A DNA stretch of 64,000 bases from an uncultured Pseudomonadota bacterium (GCA_902826775.1 CADEHE010000005.1:248001-312000), one strand, 5' to 3'; shown: positions 9,076 through 17,661, counted from the first letter of the stretch. The notes: a model not told the origin generated them from the sequence alone. Numbers and translations are program-made.

Positions 9076-10076
9076 GTGCTCGAGTGCTGATCGTGGAAGA
9101 CGAAGCGATCATCGGCCTCGAGATCCAGATGCATCTGCGCGACTTCGGCTATCAAAGCGTCGGCATTGCCTCCAGCGCGGCAGAGGCGCTGGAACTCGCC
9201 GCGGCGTCGCGGCCCGATCTGGCGCTGTTGGATATCGTGCTGCGCGGCGAACGCGACGGCGTCGACACCAGCGCGCTGCTGCGCGATCAGTTCGGCGTGC
9301 CATCAGTCTACTTGACCGGACATAGCGATCCGGCGACGCTGCGCCGGGCCATCGCCACCGGCTCTTATGGCTATTTGCTCAAGCCTTACCGCCCAGAAGA
9401 ACTGCGCGCTGCCGTAGAAGTGGCGCTGGCCAAACATGCTATCGAGAAGCGCCAATCCGCGCGCTGGCGCGAGTTGGCGGCGAAGCTGCAAACCGCCGGT
9501 GAGCGCGAGCGCACCGACTTGGCCGAGAAGCTGCACGAAAAAGTTGCGCAAGACATCGCCGCAGCGCGCTACCTCGCCTCCACGCTGTCGAAACACGATG
9601 CGCAGTCTGTCACCGAGTTACTGCAGCTGCTCGGGCAAACGACCGCCAGTGTGACAGCCATGGCGAATGACCTGCGCCCGACGCATATCAGCAGCGGCTT
9701 GCTGCCCGCGCTAGATCGTTTCGCTTTCGATTTGTTTCAAGATACGCAAGTGCAATGCGAGGTGCTCGCCGACGAATTGTGGGTGTTTGATCCGCTGGCC
9801 ACGCCGCTGTTTCGGATCGCCGAGGCGGCGTTGATCAACGTCAAGTTGCACGCCGACGCAAGCAAAGTGCAGGTCGAGCTGCGCGAGCGCGGCGAGAATA
9901 TCGTGCTGCGAATTAGCGACGATGGGCAAGGTTTCAACTCGCCCGCCAGCGATAAACCGCAAGCGTTCGGTTTTGAACGCATGAGACGCTGGGTGAATAG
10001 CATCGGCGGCACCCTGCAGATTGGCTCGTGGCCGGGGCAGGGCACAGTGATCGAAGTGACGCTCGCGCGGCAGTAA
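9072..10076 (+). CDS. receiver domain fused to a NarX-like histidine-kinase core
   Basis: A 334-aa cytoplasmic protein with an N-terminal receiver (1-120; E9/D10, phosphoacceptor D54 in LALLDIVLRG, K104 in YLLKPYR). It then carries a HisKA_3-like helix with a candidate phospho-His H155 (LAEKLHEKVAQDI) and an HATPase domain (N box around N256, DDGQGF 283-288, GFERMRRW 300-307). The GTG start overlaps the stop of the upstream kinase by 4 bp. The receiver is of the type usually joined to ANTAR or PAS outputs and partnered with HisKA_2 kinases, so phosphotransfer from H446 of the neighbour to D54 is the simplest model. No downstream regulator gene is adjacent. Confidence 0.85.
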   Translation: MSARVLIVEDEAIIGLEIQMHLRDFGYQSVGIASSAAEALELAAASRPDLALLDIVLRGERDGVDTSALLRDQFGVPSVYLTGHSDPATLRRAIATGSYGYLLKPYRPEELRAAVEVALAKHAIEKRQSARWRELAAKLQTAGERERTDLAEKLHEKVAQDIAAARYLASTLSKHDAQSVTELLQLLGQTTASVTAMANDLRPTHISSGLLPALDRFAFDLFQDTQVQCEVLADELWVFDPLATPLFRIAEAALINVKLHADASKVQVELRERGENIVLRISDDGQGFNSPASDKPQAFGFERMRRWVNSIGGTLQIGSWPGQGTVIEVTLARQ

Positions 10077-10100
10077 CGGCCCGCTCGCCCCCTGCCGCGC

Positions 10101-11036
10101 TTATTTTTCCGTATTGCGCTTATGCGCGATTAGCGCCATCAAGCGGCGGTCGCGCCAGGCTGAGCGCTCGCCGCGCTGGTCGGTGGGCAGGATGGTGCGG
10201 CGCTCGTCGTGGATCGACTGCACCAATGATTTGCTCCAGCGGCGCGGCTGCGATTGGGCGCTAGCGGCCATCTCGAAATAGCCTTCACCGAAGCGCTCGC
10301 AGTAGTCAGCCACGCCGCCCGGCGCATTTAGATCGATGGTCTCGAACGGCCCCATGAACGACCAGCGCAAGCCAAGCCCGTCTTTAATCGTCTTGTCTAG
10401 ATCGTCGGCGCTGATGTACCCGTCTTCGACCAAGCGAAACGCTTCCGCTAGCAGAGCGCCTTGCAGGCGGTTCAGCACGAAGCCTTGCAGTTCCTTCTTG
10501 ATCAGCACCGGCACTTGGCCAATCGACTCGTGCAATAGCATCGTGCGTTTGATAATTCTCGCGTCGGTGAACGGTGCGGGAGAGACCTCGACGATCGGCA
10601 CCACGTGCGGCGGATTGACCGGATGCGCGACGATGCAGCGCGCCTTGCTGTTCAGATGCCCGGCAAAGCTGGAGGTCGGAATCATGGATGTCGAACTCGC
10701 CAGAATCGTGTCCGGCGCGGCAGCGGCTTCCAGCGCGGAAAACACCTCGCGCTTGACGCGCTCGTTCTCCAATGTATTCTCTTGAACGTACGATACTCCT
10801 TTGAGGGTATCTTGGATTGTCTCGTGAACAGTTATTCGAGCCGATATATTGCCTGGTGTATCGCTCAATAACCCGGCGTTGTGCAAATCCGCGAGTCCTT
10901 GCGCGATAAGCGCCACGGCATTGCGCGCGGCGGCTTGATCGTTGTCGTATATGCGCACCGGGTGGCCGGCACGCGCGAAAACCATTGCCCACGCACGCCC
11001 GATCAATCCGCTGCCGATGATGCCTATGGTTTCCAT
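10101..11036 (-). CDS. 3-hydroxyacyl-CoA dehydrogenase family protein, L-gulonate 3-dehydrogenase (lambda-crystallin) type
   Basis: A 311-aa NAD-dependent dehydrogenase of the 3HCDH family. The nucleotide-binding motif GSGLIG is at residues 8-13, and the catalytic His138 (IVAHPVNPP) is paired with Glu150 (PIVEVSP). The C-terminal helical 3HCDH domain begins near residue 185 (GFVLNRLQGALLAEAFRL). The length and the WSFMGPFETIDLNAPGG segment match single-domain members acting on small hydroxy acids (L-gulonate, L-carnitine) rather than long beta-oxidation enzymes. The start has GAGG 7 nt upstream. It is transcribed toward the two-component block, converging with it at 10076. The sugar-acid genes nearby fit a gulonate-like substrate, but this is not proven. 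Confidence 0.85.
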   Translation of the reverse strand: METIGIIGSGLIGRAWAMVFARAGHPVRIYDNDQAAARNAVALIAQGLADLHNAGLLSDTPGNISARITVHETIQDTLKGVSYVQENTLENERVKREVFSALEAAAAPDTILASSTSMIPTSSFAGHLNSKARCIVAHPVNPPHVVPIVEVSPAPFTDARIIKRTMLLHESIGQVPVLIKKELQGFVLNRLQGALLAEAFRLVEDGYISADDLDKTIKDGLGLRWSFMGPFETIDLNAPGGVADYCERFGEGYFEMAASAQSQPRRWSKSLVQSIHDERRTILPTDQRGERSAWRDRRLMALIAHKRNTEK

Positions 11037-11057
11037 GTTGTCACCTCGAATAGAAGG

Positions 11058-11273
11058 CGCGGGGAGCCCCCTGCCCCCGCGCTCGCTTTGGGAAGCGGAG
11101 TCGCTGGGACAGGGTGCGCTGTGCGCACCTTGGTGTTAAAAGCAACGACGGCCGCGCGCTAAAAAGGTCGCGGGGAGCTCCCTGCCGCCGCGCTCGCGCC
11201 GGGAAGCGGAGTCGCTGGGTCAAGGTGCGCTGTGCGCACCTTGACGTTAAAAACAAAGGCTGCCGTCTGCTAA
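11058..11273. repeat. two tandem copies of a 111-bp intergenic repeat with hairpins
   Basis: Copy 1 (11058-11162) and copy 2 (11169-11273) are offset by 111 bp and clearly alike (CGCGGGGAGC, GGGAAGCGGAGTCGCTGGG, GTGCGCTGTGCGCACC). Each contains a near-perfect hairpin; in copy 2 the arms CAAGGTGCGC and GCGCACCTTG flank TGT. The pair fills the gap between the SDR and gulonate-dehydrogenase genes. It looks like a dispersed intergenic element duplicated in place. No convincing coding frame. Confidence 0.8.
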
Positions 11274-11287
11274 ACACAGCGCTGGCG

Positions 11288-12079
11288 TTATCTAAGTGTT
11301 TCGACGTTGCCGCACACCGGCATCGATTGCCCAGAAACGTGCTTGCCGGCATCGGAGGCGAGGAACACAATCATATTGGCGATGTCTTGCGCGCTCACCA
11401 TGGTGCGCATCGACACGTGCTCGACCGCCTCCTTCTTCGCTTGCTCGACGCTGACGCCTCGCGCCTTTGCGCGCGCCGTCATGACGCGATCGATGCGATC
11501 GCCCGCCACCACGCCGGGCAGAATGGCGTTGACGCGGATATTGAACTCGCCTAACTCCATGGCGATCGACTGCGTGAAACCGACCACGCCCCATTTCGTC
11601 GCCGCGTACGGCGAGCGGTACGGAAAACCGAGGCGTCCGGCGGTCGAGGAAAGATTTGCGATCGAGCCGCCGCCCGCCGCTTTCAACATCGGCACGCCCA
11701 AACGCGTGCAATAGAACATGCCGTTTAAGTTAACGGCCATGGTGCGCTCCCAGTCTTCCGGCTTGGTTTCCTCCACCACGGCCGTGGGGCCGGCGATGCC
11801 GGCGTTGTTGACGAGCACGTCGAGGCCGCCGAGGTGCTGCTTCACATCGGCGAATAATTGATCGACTTGGCGCAGATCGGAGACGTCGCACACCGACTGC
11901 GTGATGCCGGGGTTGGCTTGCTTGAATTGCGCTAGCGCTTCGGTGGAAACATCGCAAATGTGGACTTTCGCCCCAGCGGCTTGAAACGTTTCCGCGGTGG
12001 CGCGGCCGATGCCTGAGGCGCCGGCAGTGACTAATACGCGAAATCCTTTGGTGCTTACGTCGGGCGCGCGAGCGCTCAT
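11288..12079 (-). CDS. SDR-family NAD(P)-dependent oxidoreductase
   Basis: A 263-aa classical short-chain dehydrogenase. The cofactor motif TAGASGIG is at residues 18-25 (TAG in place of the common TGG), the acidic D43 after the second strand (HICDVS) suggests NAD(H), NNAG is at 91-94, and the catalytic set is S144/S145, Y158 and K162 (SPYAATKWG). The Shine-Dalgarno AAGGAAAA overlaps the stop codon of the FMN-dependent upstream gene 11 bp away, so the two form an operon. Substrate cannot be deduced; a secondary alcohol or hydroxy acid in the same catabolic region is likely. Confidence 0.9.
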   Translation of the reverse strand: MSARAPDVSTKGFRVLVTAGASGIGRATAETFQAAGAKVHICDVSTEALAQFKQANPGITQSVCDVSDLRQVDQLFADVKQHLGGLDVLVNNAGIAGPTAVVEETKPEDWERTMAVNLNGMFYCTRLGVPMLKAAGGGSIANLSSTAGRLGFPYRSPYAATKWGVVGFTQSIAMELGEFNIRVNAILPGVVAGDRIDRVMTARAKARGVSVEQAKKEAVEHVSMRTMVSAQDIANMIVFLASDAGKHVSGQSMPVCGNVETLR

Positions 12080-12090
12080 GGCGATTTTCC

Positions 12091-13611
12091 TTAGTTGGTC
12101 ATAATAGCCGTCTGCGCCGCGGCACTGCGTGGCCGCATCCGCTGCTCAGGGTAGGGATGCAGCATGTTCAAAGCGATGCTCTGCCCCGGGCTTTGGACGA
12201 TGCGCACGTGCTCGCGCTTTAGTTCACGCGCGTGACGGCAACCGCACGAGTGCGCAATCATATCAATTTCCTTGTTCATGCCGCCGACGTATTGCGCAAC
12301 CCGCTCAAGTTTTTCCTCGACCACCAGCCCGCGCTGCAAGCGCTTATTGTGCGTGGTAATGCCGGTCGGGCAAGTGTTTTGATGACAGCGCATCGCTTGG
12401 ATACAACCGAGCGCAAACATGAAGCCACGCGCGGTATGCACAAAGTCGGCGCCGACACACAACGCCCATGCTGCCTTGGCCGGTGTCACCAGTTTCCCGG
12501 AAGCGATCACTTTGATGCGCTCGCGCAGGCCGGCTTCGATAAGCGCATCGACCACGCGCGGCAACGCTTCCGCAATCGGCAAGGCCATGTGATCCGCCAG
12601 CGCCTGCGGCGCGGCGCCGCTGCCGCCTTCGCCGCCGTCGACGGTGAAGAAATCCGGTGCGAATTCCAAGCCACGGCGATGCACCGCGTCGGCTAGCTCG
12701 TGCAACAACTGCCAGCCGCCGATGGCCGTCTTGATACCGACCGGGCGGCCGGTGAGTTCGCGCAGATAGGCTACGCGATCGAGCAATTCGTCGACATTCG
12801 CGATGTCGCGATGGCGGTTCGGGCTGATCGAATCGGCGCCAACCGGGATGCCGCGGATACGCGCGATTTCTTCGGTCACCTTGGTGCCCGGCAGCAGTCC
12901 GCCTTTGCCAGGTTTTGCGCCTTGCGACAATTTGATCTCGAACGCTTTGGCGAAGCCGGCCAACTCGCGCGCGCGCTCGGGCGAGAGGCGGCCGTGCTCG
13001 TCGCGAATGCCGTATTTGGCGGTGCCGATCTGCATGATGACATCGCAGCCCCCCTCCAAGTGGTGGGGCGAAAGTCCGCCTTCGCCGGTATCGATCCAAC
13101 AGCCGGCTTTCGCCGCGCCAGCGGAAAGTGCACGCACTGCGGGCGCGGAAATCGCGCCATAGCTCATGCCGCTGATGTTGACGATGGACTTCGCCAGAAA
13201 AGGCTGCTTGCAGTAGTCCGCGCCTATCGTCAGCGGCGGTGTCGGCACCAGCTCCTCGTCAAGCACGGGAAACGGCGCGTTGACGAAAATGACCGAGCCG
13301 CTTTCGCCAAGATCATGCGTGGAGCCGAAGCCGATAGTGCCGCCTTCGGCTTTCGCTAAGCGATATACCCAGGCCCGGGTCGAGCGATTGAACGGCATCT
13401 CATCGCGATCGCCCATGAAGAAGTACTGACGGAAATATTCACCCTGCTTCTCGAAGAAGTAGCGCAAGCGTCCGACCAGCGGATAGTTGCGCAATACGGT
13501 GTGCTTCTTCTGCGTTAGATCACTCACGAACGCGAGGATGAGTGCGCCGATGACCACAAACGCGATCAGCGTGCCAAGGCCATATGAAAGGATGCCTATC
13601 AGACCGGTCAT
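12091..13611 (-). CDS. membrane-anchored FMN-binding glutamate synthase-like protein
   Basis: A 506-aa protein related to the FMN/Fe-S synthase domain of glutamate synthase large subunits but lacking the glutaminase domain. A hydrophobic N-terminal anchor (8-29) is followed by the alpha/beta barrel with SQGAKPGKGG (229-238), VDGGEGGSGAAP (324-335) and a cysteine cluster C403, C409, C414 (GCIQAMRCHQNTCPTG) suited to a [3Fe-4S] centre. Stand-alone proteins of this kind are widespread and often annotated as FMN-binding glutamate synthase family. The reaction is not established. Upstream partner of the SDR gene. Confidence 0.87.
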   Translation of the reverse strand: MTGLIGILSYGLGTLIAFVVIGALILAFVSDLTQKKHTVLRNYPLVGRLRYFFEKQGEYFRQYFFMGDRDEMPFNRSTRAWVYRLAKAEGGTIGFGSTHDLGESGSVIFVNAPFPVLDEELVPTPPLTIGADYCKQPFLAKSIVNISGMSYGAISAPAVRALSAGAAKAGCWIDTGEGGLSPHHLEGGCDVIMQIGTAKYGIRDEHGRLSPERARELAGFAKAFEIKLSQGAKPGKGGLLPGTKVTEEIARIRGIPVGADSISPNRHRDIANVDELLDRVAYLRELTGRPVGIKTAIGGWQLLHELADAVHRRGLEFAPDFFTVDGGEGGSGAAPQALADHMALPIAEALPRVVDALIEAGLRERIKVIASGKLVTPAKAAWALCVGADFVHTARGFMFALGCIQAMRCHQNTCPTGITTHNKRLQRGLVVEEKLERVAQYVGGMNKEIDMIAHSCGCRHARELKREHVRIVQSPGQSIALNMLHPYPEQRMRPRSAAAQTAIMTN

Positions 13612-13723
13612 CGCGTTGCTCCCCTAGGTTGGAAACGGCGCCAGGTTTGGCAACCGTTTCCACAATTCTAAGGCATTTAGCAACGTCTCTACCGGAACGA
13701 GCGTTACTTGAACGAGCGTGGTC

Positions 13724-13915
13724 TAGTGTCCTAGGCCCGAAGTTCGCAACATTAAAGTGACGAGAATGGCCGCCATGCTTTGTCGCAAACTCTCGCCAGG
13801 TGTTCAACCTGGCTGCAGTTTGCTTCGCGCCTGGCAGCAATTTCGTCACTTCATTGGCTTTGAAAGTATCGCGCTTCTTGCAAATTCTGTTGCGAACTTC
13901 AGACTCAGGACACTA
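13724..13915. mobile_element. probable MITE (IS630/Tc1-like ends, TA target duplication)
   Basis: A 192-bp segment bounded by CTAG on both sides and inverted ends of about 28 bp that share CTAGTGTCCT and GAAGTTCGCAACA, with six mismatching bases between these blocks. Sub-terminal inverted copies of AAGTGACGA occur inside. There is no transposase frame. TA-flanked TIRs of this length fit a non-autonomous derivative of an IS630-type element. It lies in the spacer between the FMN protein promoter and the 3' end of the dioxygenase gene. Confidence 0.7.
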
Positions 13916-13972
13916 GCCTGAGGCGCGACGCCCGGCCAGTGTGTGTTAGGCCGATGGGCGCTGGCCGGCGCG

Positions 13973-14854
13973 CTACTGGGGCTGTTGCAGGGTTGGCGCG
14001 CTGTCTTCCAACGTCAGGCGGCGCATGTCGCGTTTGTATTGGCGGTCGTCGAACGGTCGCGCGCGGTGCATGGTGCAGCGGTTGTCCCAAATGACGAGAT
14101 CGTGCACTCGCCATTCGTGCCGATAGACGAAGCGCCGCTGCGTCGCGTGCTCGGTGAGCTCGCGGATCAACACCATGGCTTCCGGGCGGCGCCAGCCGTG
14201 AATGGTGCCGATATGCGCGGAGAGATAGACGCTGCGCCGGCCCGAACCGGCATGGCGGCGCACCAACCGTTGCGGCACCGGTGCGAACATTTGCTTCTCC
14301 TCCGGCGTAAATTCATCGAAGCCAAGCAAGGCGCGCGAATAGATGAGCGAGTGATCGCACACCAGCGCTTCGATTTGCGCTTGCTGCTCGGCGCTAAGTT
14401 CGTCGTAGGCGGCGCGCATGTCGGCAAACTCGGTTTCGCCCCCCGTGGGCGGCACCACGCGCGCATGCAGCATCGAGTACTTGGCGGGTGTGGCTTTGAA
14501 GCTGCTATCGGAGTGCCACAACAAGTTGCCGAAGTTGAACATGCGGCGGCGGTCATCGGCAGCCATCACCGAGCCGTCTACATCCAGGTTGGAAATATCC
14601 ACCATTTCGCGATACTTGAGCCGATGCAGGTGCTGATCCACCACGGCGGGCGAGGGTTCCAAGGGGCCCATCGCCTGCGCGAATGCAAGCTGTTGGTCGT
14701 CGTCGAGCCGTTGGTCACGCAACACCACGACAGCGTAACGATCCATCGCGGTGTCGATGGTATTAACCAGCTCGCGCGAGGGCGGGGTACGCAAATTAAT
14801 GCCCGTTATCTCTGCAGCGAACACGGGGTGCAGGGGTTTGATTTCGAAATTCAT
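13973..14854 (-). CDS. TauD/TfdA-family Fe(II)/2-oxoglutarate-dependent dioxygenase
   Basis: A 293-aa non-haem iron dioxygenase. The facial triad is visible as H114-x-D116 (WHSDSSF) and H263 (TMHRARPFDD), numbers that nearly coincide with those of the 2,4-D dioxygenase TfdA. An Arg near 275 is available to bind 2-oxoglutarate. The start MNFEIKP at 14854 has AGGA upstream; a longer frame adds 15 non-homologous residues. It is divergent from a LysR regulator with a strong palindrome between them, so substrate-induced control is likely. Natural substrates of this family include aryloxy acids, taurine and other sulfonates; which one applies is unknown. Confidence 0.9.
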   Translation of the reverse strand: MNFEIKPLHPVFAAEITGINLRTPPSRELVNTIDTAMDRYAVVVLRDQRLDDDQQLAFAQAMGPLEPSPAVVDQHLHRLKYREMVDISNLDVDGSVMAADDRRRMFNFGNLLWHSDSSFKATPAKYSMLHARVVPPTGGETEFADMRAAYDELSAEQQAQIEALVCDHSLIYSRALLGFDEFTPEEKQMFAPVPQRLVRRHAGSGRRSVYLSAHIGTIHGWRRPEAMVLIRELTEHATQRRFVYRHEWRVHDLVIWDNRCTMHRARPFDDRQYKRDMRRLTLEDSAPTLQQPQ

Positions 14855-14980
14855 GGTTTTCCTATGCGTTCGGAAAGTGGCGGTTGCGCGCGAGGGCAAG
14901 CAACCCGTGCTCGGCCCCCTCGTGTCGGAGCAAGAGACTAAAGCTTCACACTATGCAGAACAAATGAAATAATTGACCAG

Positions 14981-15003
14981 AGCTATGCCACAAGAGCATA
15001 GCT
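14981..15003. promoter_or_regulatory. candidate LysR-type operator between dioxygenase and regulator
   Basis: Perfect inverted repeat AGCTATGC-N7-GCATAGCT centred 36 bp upstream of the LysR-type start codon and 138 bp upstream of the dioxygenase start. A further CTATGC half-site lies at 14951-14956. The T-N11-A arrangement is typical for LysR family binding sites, fitting autoregulation plus control of the divergent gene. Confidence 0.65.
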
Positions 15004-15027
15004 ATCGGGGTAATAAAGGATCGCCAA

Positions 15028-16029
15028 ATGGTCGCGCCGTCCAGAGATTGGCTATTACGTTCGCGTTTGAATCCGCGCCAGTTTGCACTGCTCGTCAGTT
15101 TGGATGAGAAGCGATCCATCCTGCATGCCGCCGCAGCCGCACATCTGACGCAGCCCGCGGCATCGAAATTGTTAACCTCGCTCGAGGCCGCGCTGGGCGT
15201 GAAACTGTTTGCCCGTCACGCGCGCGGCGTGGAGCCGACCGCCTACGGCGAGATCGTCGTGCGTCATGCGCGCGGGGCGCTGGCGGAATTGCGTCAGGCG
15301 CACGAAGAACTGGCCGCTGCGCGCTCCGGCTTGATCGGCGAAGTGGCGATCGGTACCGTGGTCACTTCCGCGACCAAGCTCGTGCCGGCGGCGGTGGCCG
15401 CGCTGAAGCGCGACTATCCGCGCATAAGCGTGAGCATCGAGGTCGACTTCAGCGAAACTTTGCTGGCGAAAATGCGCGAGCGCAAATTCGACATCGTCAT
15501 TGCGCGTTTGCACAACGCCGCGGGCTTGGGCGAGTTCGAGTTCCAGGAGTTGGAGCAGTCTCCGCACGGCGTAGCGGTGCGAGCCGATCATCCGCTGCTG
15601 CGCAAGCGCTCTTTGACGCTGCTCGATCTCGTGCCGCAAACCTGGATTCTGCCGCCGGCCGGCAATGTGCTGCGCGACAGTGTCACGGAGCTGTTCTTGC
15701 GCCAGCGCGTGCCGCTGCCGCAAAGCGTGGTGGAGACCGCTGCCATGCCGATTATCGTCAACTTGCTCGGCCGCAGCGAAATGGTAGCGCCGCTGGCGCT
15801 GGAGTTGATCGAGCCGTTTCGCGAAGCAGGCGCGCTCAGCGTGCTGCCGCTTGCATTCGATGTGCGTTTGGGCGCCGCGGGGATACTCACGCGCCGTGAT
15901 CAGCGCCACTCGCCCGCCGCGCAAGTGGCATTGAACGCCTTGCGCCAAGCCGCTGCTTCGGAAGCGCAGCCTCGCCCAGTACGTTCGGCACGCAGAAGCG
16001 GGCGGGCAACGTCATCGCGCCCGCGCTAA
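15028..16029 (+). CDS. LysR-family transcriptional regulator
   Basis: A 333-aa LTTR. The N-terminal winged helix-turn-helix covers about residues 12-75 (FALLVSLDEKRSILHAAAAA, then QPAASKLLTSLEAALGVKLF), followed by a linker helix and a LysR substrate-binding domain (about 105-310; GEVAIGTVVTSATKLVPAAV). The start has AAGGA 8 nt upstream. It is divergent from the TfdA-like dioxygenase, with a palindromic candidate operator in the shared promoter region. The Arg/Ser-rich last 20 residues look like an unconserved tail. Confidence 0.93.
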   Translation: MVAPSRDWLLRSRLNPRQFALLVSLDEKRSILHAAAAAHLTQPAASKLLTSLEAALGVKLFARHARGVEPTAYGEIVVRHARGALAELRQAHEELAAARSGLIGEVAIGTVVTSATKLVPAAVAALKRDYPRISVSIEVDFSETLLAKMRERKFDIVIARLHNAAGLGEFEFQELEQSPHGVAVRADHPLLRKRSLTLLDLVPQTWILPPAGNVLRDSVTELFLRQRVPLPQSVVETAAMPIIVNLLGRSEMVAPLALELIEPFREAGALSVLPLAFDVRLGAAGILTRRDQRHSPAAQVALNALRQAAASEAQPRPVRSARRSGRATSSRPR

Positions 16030-16061
16030 ACTAGCCGCATTCGCGCCACGAGATCGAAGTC

Positions 16062-16421
16062 ATGAGTAAATCGAACGTGCCGGTCACCATCTACCACAAT
16101 CCGCGCTGCAGCAAGAGTCGCGAGACTCTGGCGTTGCTGGAAGCGCGTGGGCTGCAACCGCTGGTCATCGAATATTTGAAGACGCCGCCGAGCGCCCCAG
16201 AGCTGAGTGCGCTACTCAAGAAACTAGGCATGAAAGCCGAGCAACTCCTGCGCAAAGGCGAGGATATCTATAAGGAAAAGTTCGCCGGCAAGACACTAAG
16301 CGAGGAGGCTGGCATCAAGGCGATGGCGGCGCACCCGGTGCTGATCGAGCGGCCCATCGTTGTGCGCGGCGAGCGCGCCGTGCTCGGGCGGCCGCCGGAG
16401 CGGGTCAATGAGTTGTTCTAA
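16062..16421 (+). CDS. arsC: arsenate reductase, glutaredoxin-dependent type
   Basis: A 119-aa ArsC/Spx-like thioredoxin-fold protein that reduces As(V) to As(III). The catalytic C16 lies in [12 protein letters not shown], the signature of the R773-type enzyme, and the C-terminal [17 protein letters not shown] supplies the conserved arginines. Full length for the family. No efflux pump or ArsR regulator is adjacent, so it is an orphan copy and could serve general arsenate detoxification. Confidence 0.93.
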   Translation: MSKSNVPVTIYHNPRCSKSRETLALLEARGLQPLVIEYLKTPPSAPELSALLKKLGMKAEQLLRKGEDIYKEKFAGKTLSEEAGIKAMAAHPVLIERPIVVRGERAVLGRPPERVNELF

Positions 16422-16447
16422 TCCGAATGCCGACTGAAGGAGCCGTG

Positions 16448-16915
16448 ATGGAGACGAAACCGCCGCTGCCGCCTTTTACCGCAGAGTCCGCCGCGCAGAA
16501 GGTGCGCATGGCCGAGGACGCATGGAACACGCGCGACCCCGAGCGCGTGGTACTGGTATATGCGGAAGACACGCGCTGGCGCAATCGCGCGGAATTTCCG
16601 GTCGGCCGCCAACAAGTTAAAGAATTTTTACAGCGCAAATGGGCGAAGGAACTCGACTATCGGCTGATCAAGGAGCTGTGGGCGTGTGCCGGTAATCGCA
16701 TCGCCGTGCGCTTCGCCTACGAATGGCATGACGACTCCGGCCAATGGTTTCGCAGCTACGGCAACGAAAACTGGGAATTCAACGAGCAGGGCTTTATGCT
16801 GCGCCGTTTTGCCAGCATTAATGATTTACCCATCAAGGACACTGAACGCAAGTTTCATTGGCCGCTTGGCCGCAGACCGGATGAGCACCCTGGGTTAAGC
16901 GATTTGGGTCTTTAG
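16448..16915 (+). CDS. NTF2-like superfamily protein, DUF1348
   Basis: A 155-aa cytoplasmic protein of the SnoaL/NTF2 fold. The DUF1348 pattern is clear ([58 protein letters not shown]). An ATG at 16427 also exists, but AAGGAG sits 5 nt before the ATG at 16448, which is preferred. It starts 26 bp after arsC and is probably cotranscribed. The biochemical role of the family is not known. Confidence 0.88.
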   Translation: METKPPLPPFTAESAAQKVRMAEDAWNTRDPERVVLVYAEDTRWRNRAEFPVGRQQVKEFLQRKWAKELDYRLIKELWACAGNRIAVRFAYEWHDDSGQWFRSYGNENWEFNEQGFMLRRFASINDLPIKDTERKFHWPLGRRPDEHPGLSDLGL

Positions 16916-16976
16916 CGTTCGCCGCATAGCTGCAGGTCGTGGTTCATAGCGCAAAGCAAGCGCTTCGCTGCGCCGC

Positions 16977-17588
16977 TTAAGGACGTTGCGGCCAGCCTTC
17001 ATCCATGAAAACCGGCGGTGGATGCAAGGTAGTGATATGACGGAACAACTCTTGAAACTCCTGTTCTGGCGTTGCGCCGAACAGCGGGTCGTCATTCTTG
17101 CCGAATGCGGCGGCGATCTCCCGCCAATCCTCTGGGCTGAGCACGCGTTCTGCCAATGGCAGTACGATGTTTTCTTCGAGACTCATGTGACGCCAATAGA
17201 ATTGTGCATAGCCTTCGACAAGTTCGGCGAATTCGAAAGCATAGCCTGGCCCGCCGGTTTCGTAACGCAGCAGAACCTGTTCGAGTTCGCGGATGCGCCC
17301 CTCGCCTTGGCTGTGCTGGTGTTCGAGCACGTTGAGGACAGCGGCTTCTTCCGCAGTGCGCTGGCGCAGCAAGCGGAACAAAAAGTGATCCTCTTTGGGG
17401 TGGTGCAACTGTTCCGGAAACGCATCGACATAAAAGACCATTGCGCGAAGCAGGGGAAAATCGGGCCCTTCGCCGTGCTCACTCGCTTGGCGCATGAGAT
17501 GTTGCATGCCCCTCAGTACCGCGGAGAGTGAGCGGTGCTCCGACCTGATCTTGCCCACTGCGAAGGAAATTGCGTCCTGCTGTTCCAT
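16977..17588 (-). CDS. hemerythrin domain-containing protein
   Basis: A 203-aa helical protein with the HHE pattern of diiron hemerythrins: H18 (KIRSEHRSL), HHPKEDHFLF, EHQHSQGEGR and WRHMSLEENIVLPLAE. These would bind a non-haem diiron centre that carries O2 or responds to NO. No DNA-binding or methyl-accepting domain is attached. Divergent from a two-haem cytochrome; an FNR/NNR-like box lies 60 bp upstream of this start codon. A role in oxygen or nitrosative-stress handling is inferred. Confidence 0.88.
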   Translation of the reverse strand: MEQQDAISFAVGKIRSEHRSLSAVLRGMQHLMRQASEHGEGPDFPLLRAMVFYVDAFPEQLHHPKEDHFLFRLLRQRTAEEAAVLNVLEHQHSQGEGRIRELEQVLLRYETGGPGYAFEFAELVEGYAQFYWRHMSLEENIVLPLAERVLSPEDWREIAAAFGKNDDPLFGATPEQEFQELFRHITTLHPPPVFMDEGWPQRP

Positions 17589-17647
17589 CGGCGCCTCAAC
17601 TGCTTGCCTGCATGCGTTGAATACTAGGCGGGAAGCGCTGCCAGGGT

Positions 17648-17661
17648 TTGACGTAGATCAA
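17648..17661. promoter_or_regulatory. candidate FNR/NNR-type binding site
   Basis: TTGAC-GTAG-ATCAA differs from the Crp/Fnr-family consensus TTGAT-N4-ATCAA at one base. It sits in the divergent promoter region of the hemerythrin and the SHP-type cytochrome, 60 bp from the first start codon, compatible with a -41.5 activator position for the hemerythrin gene. Confidence 0.6.

Noticed and set aside
13520..13849. 109-codon minus-strand frame across the MITE
   Set aside because: It starts inside the mobile element and runs into the FMN-protein gene out of frame; no transposase motif such as DDE is visible.
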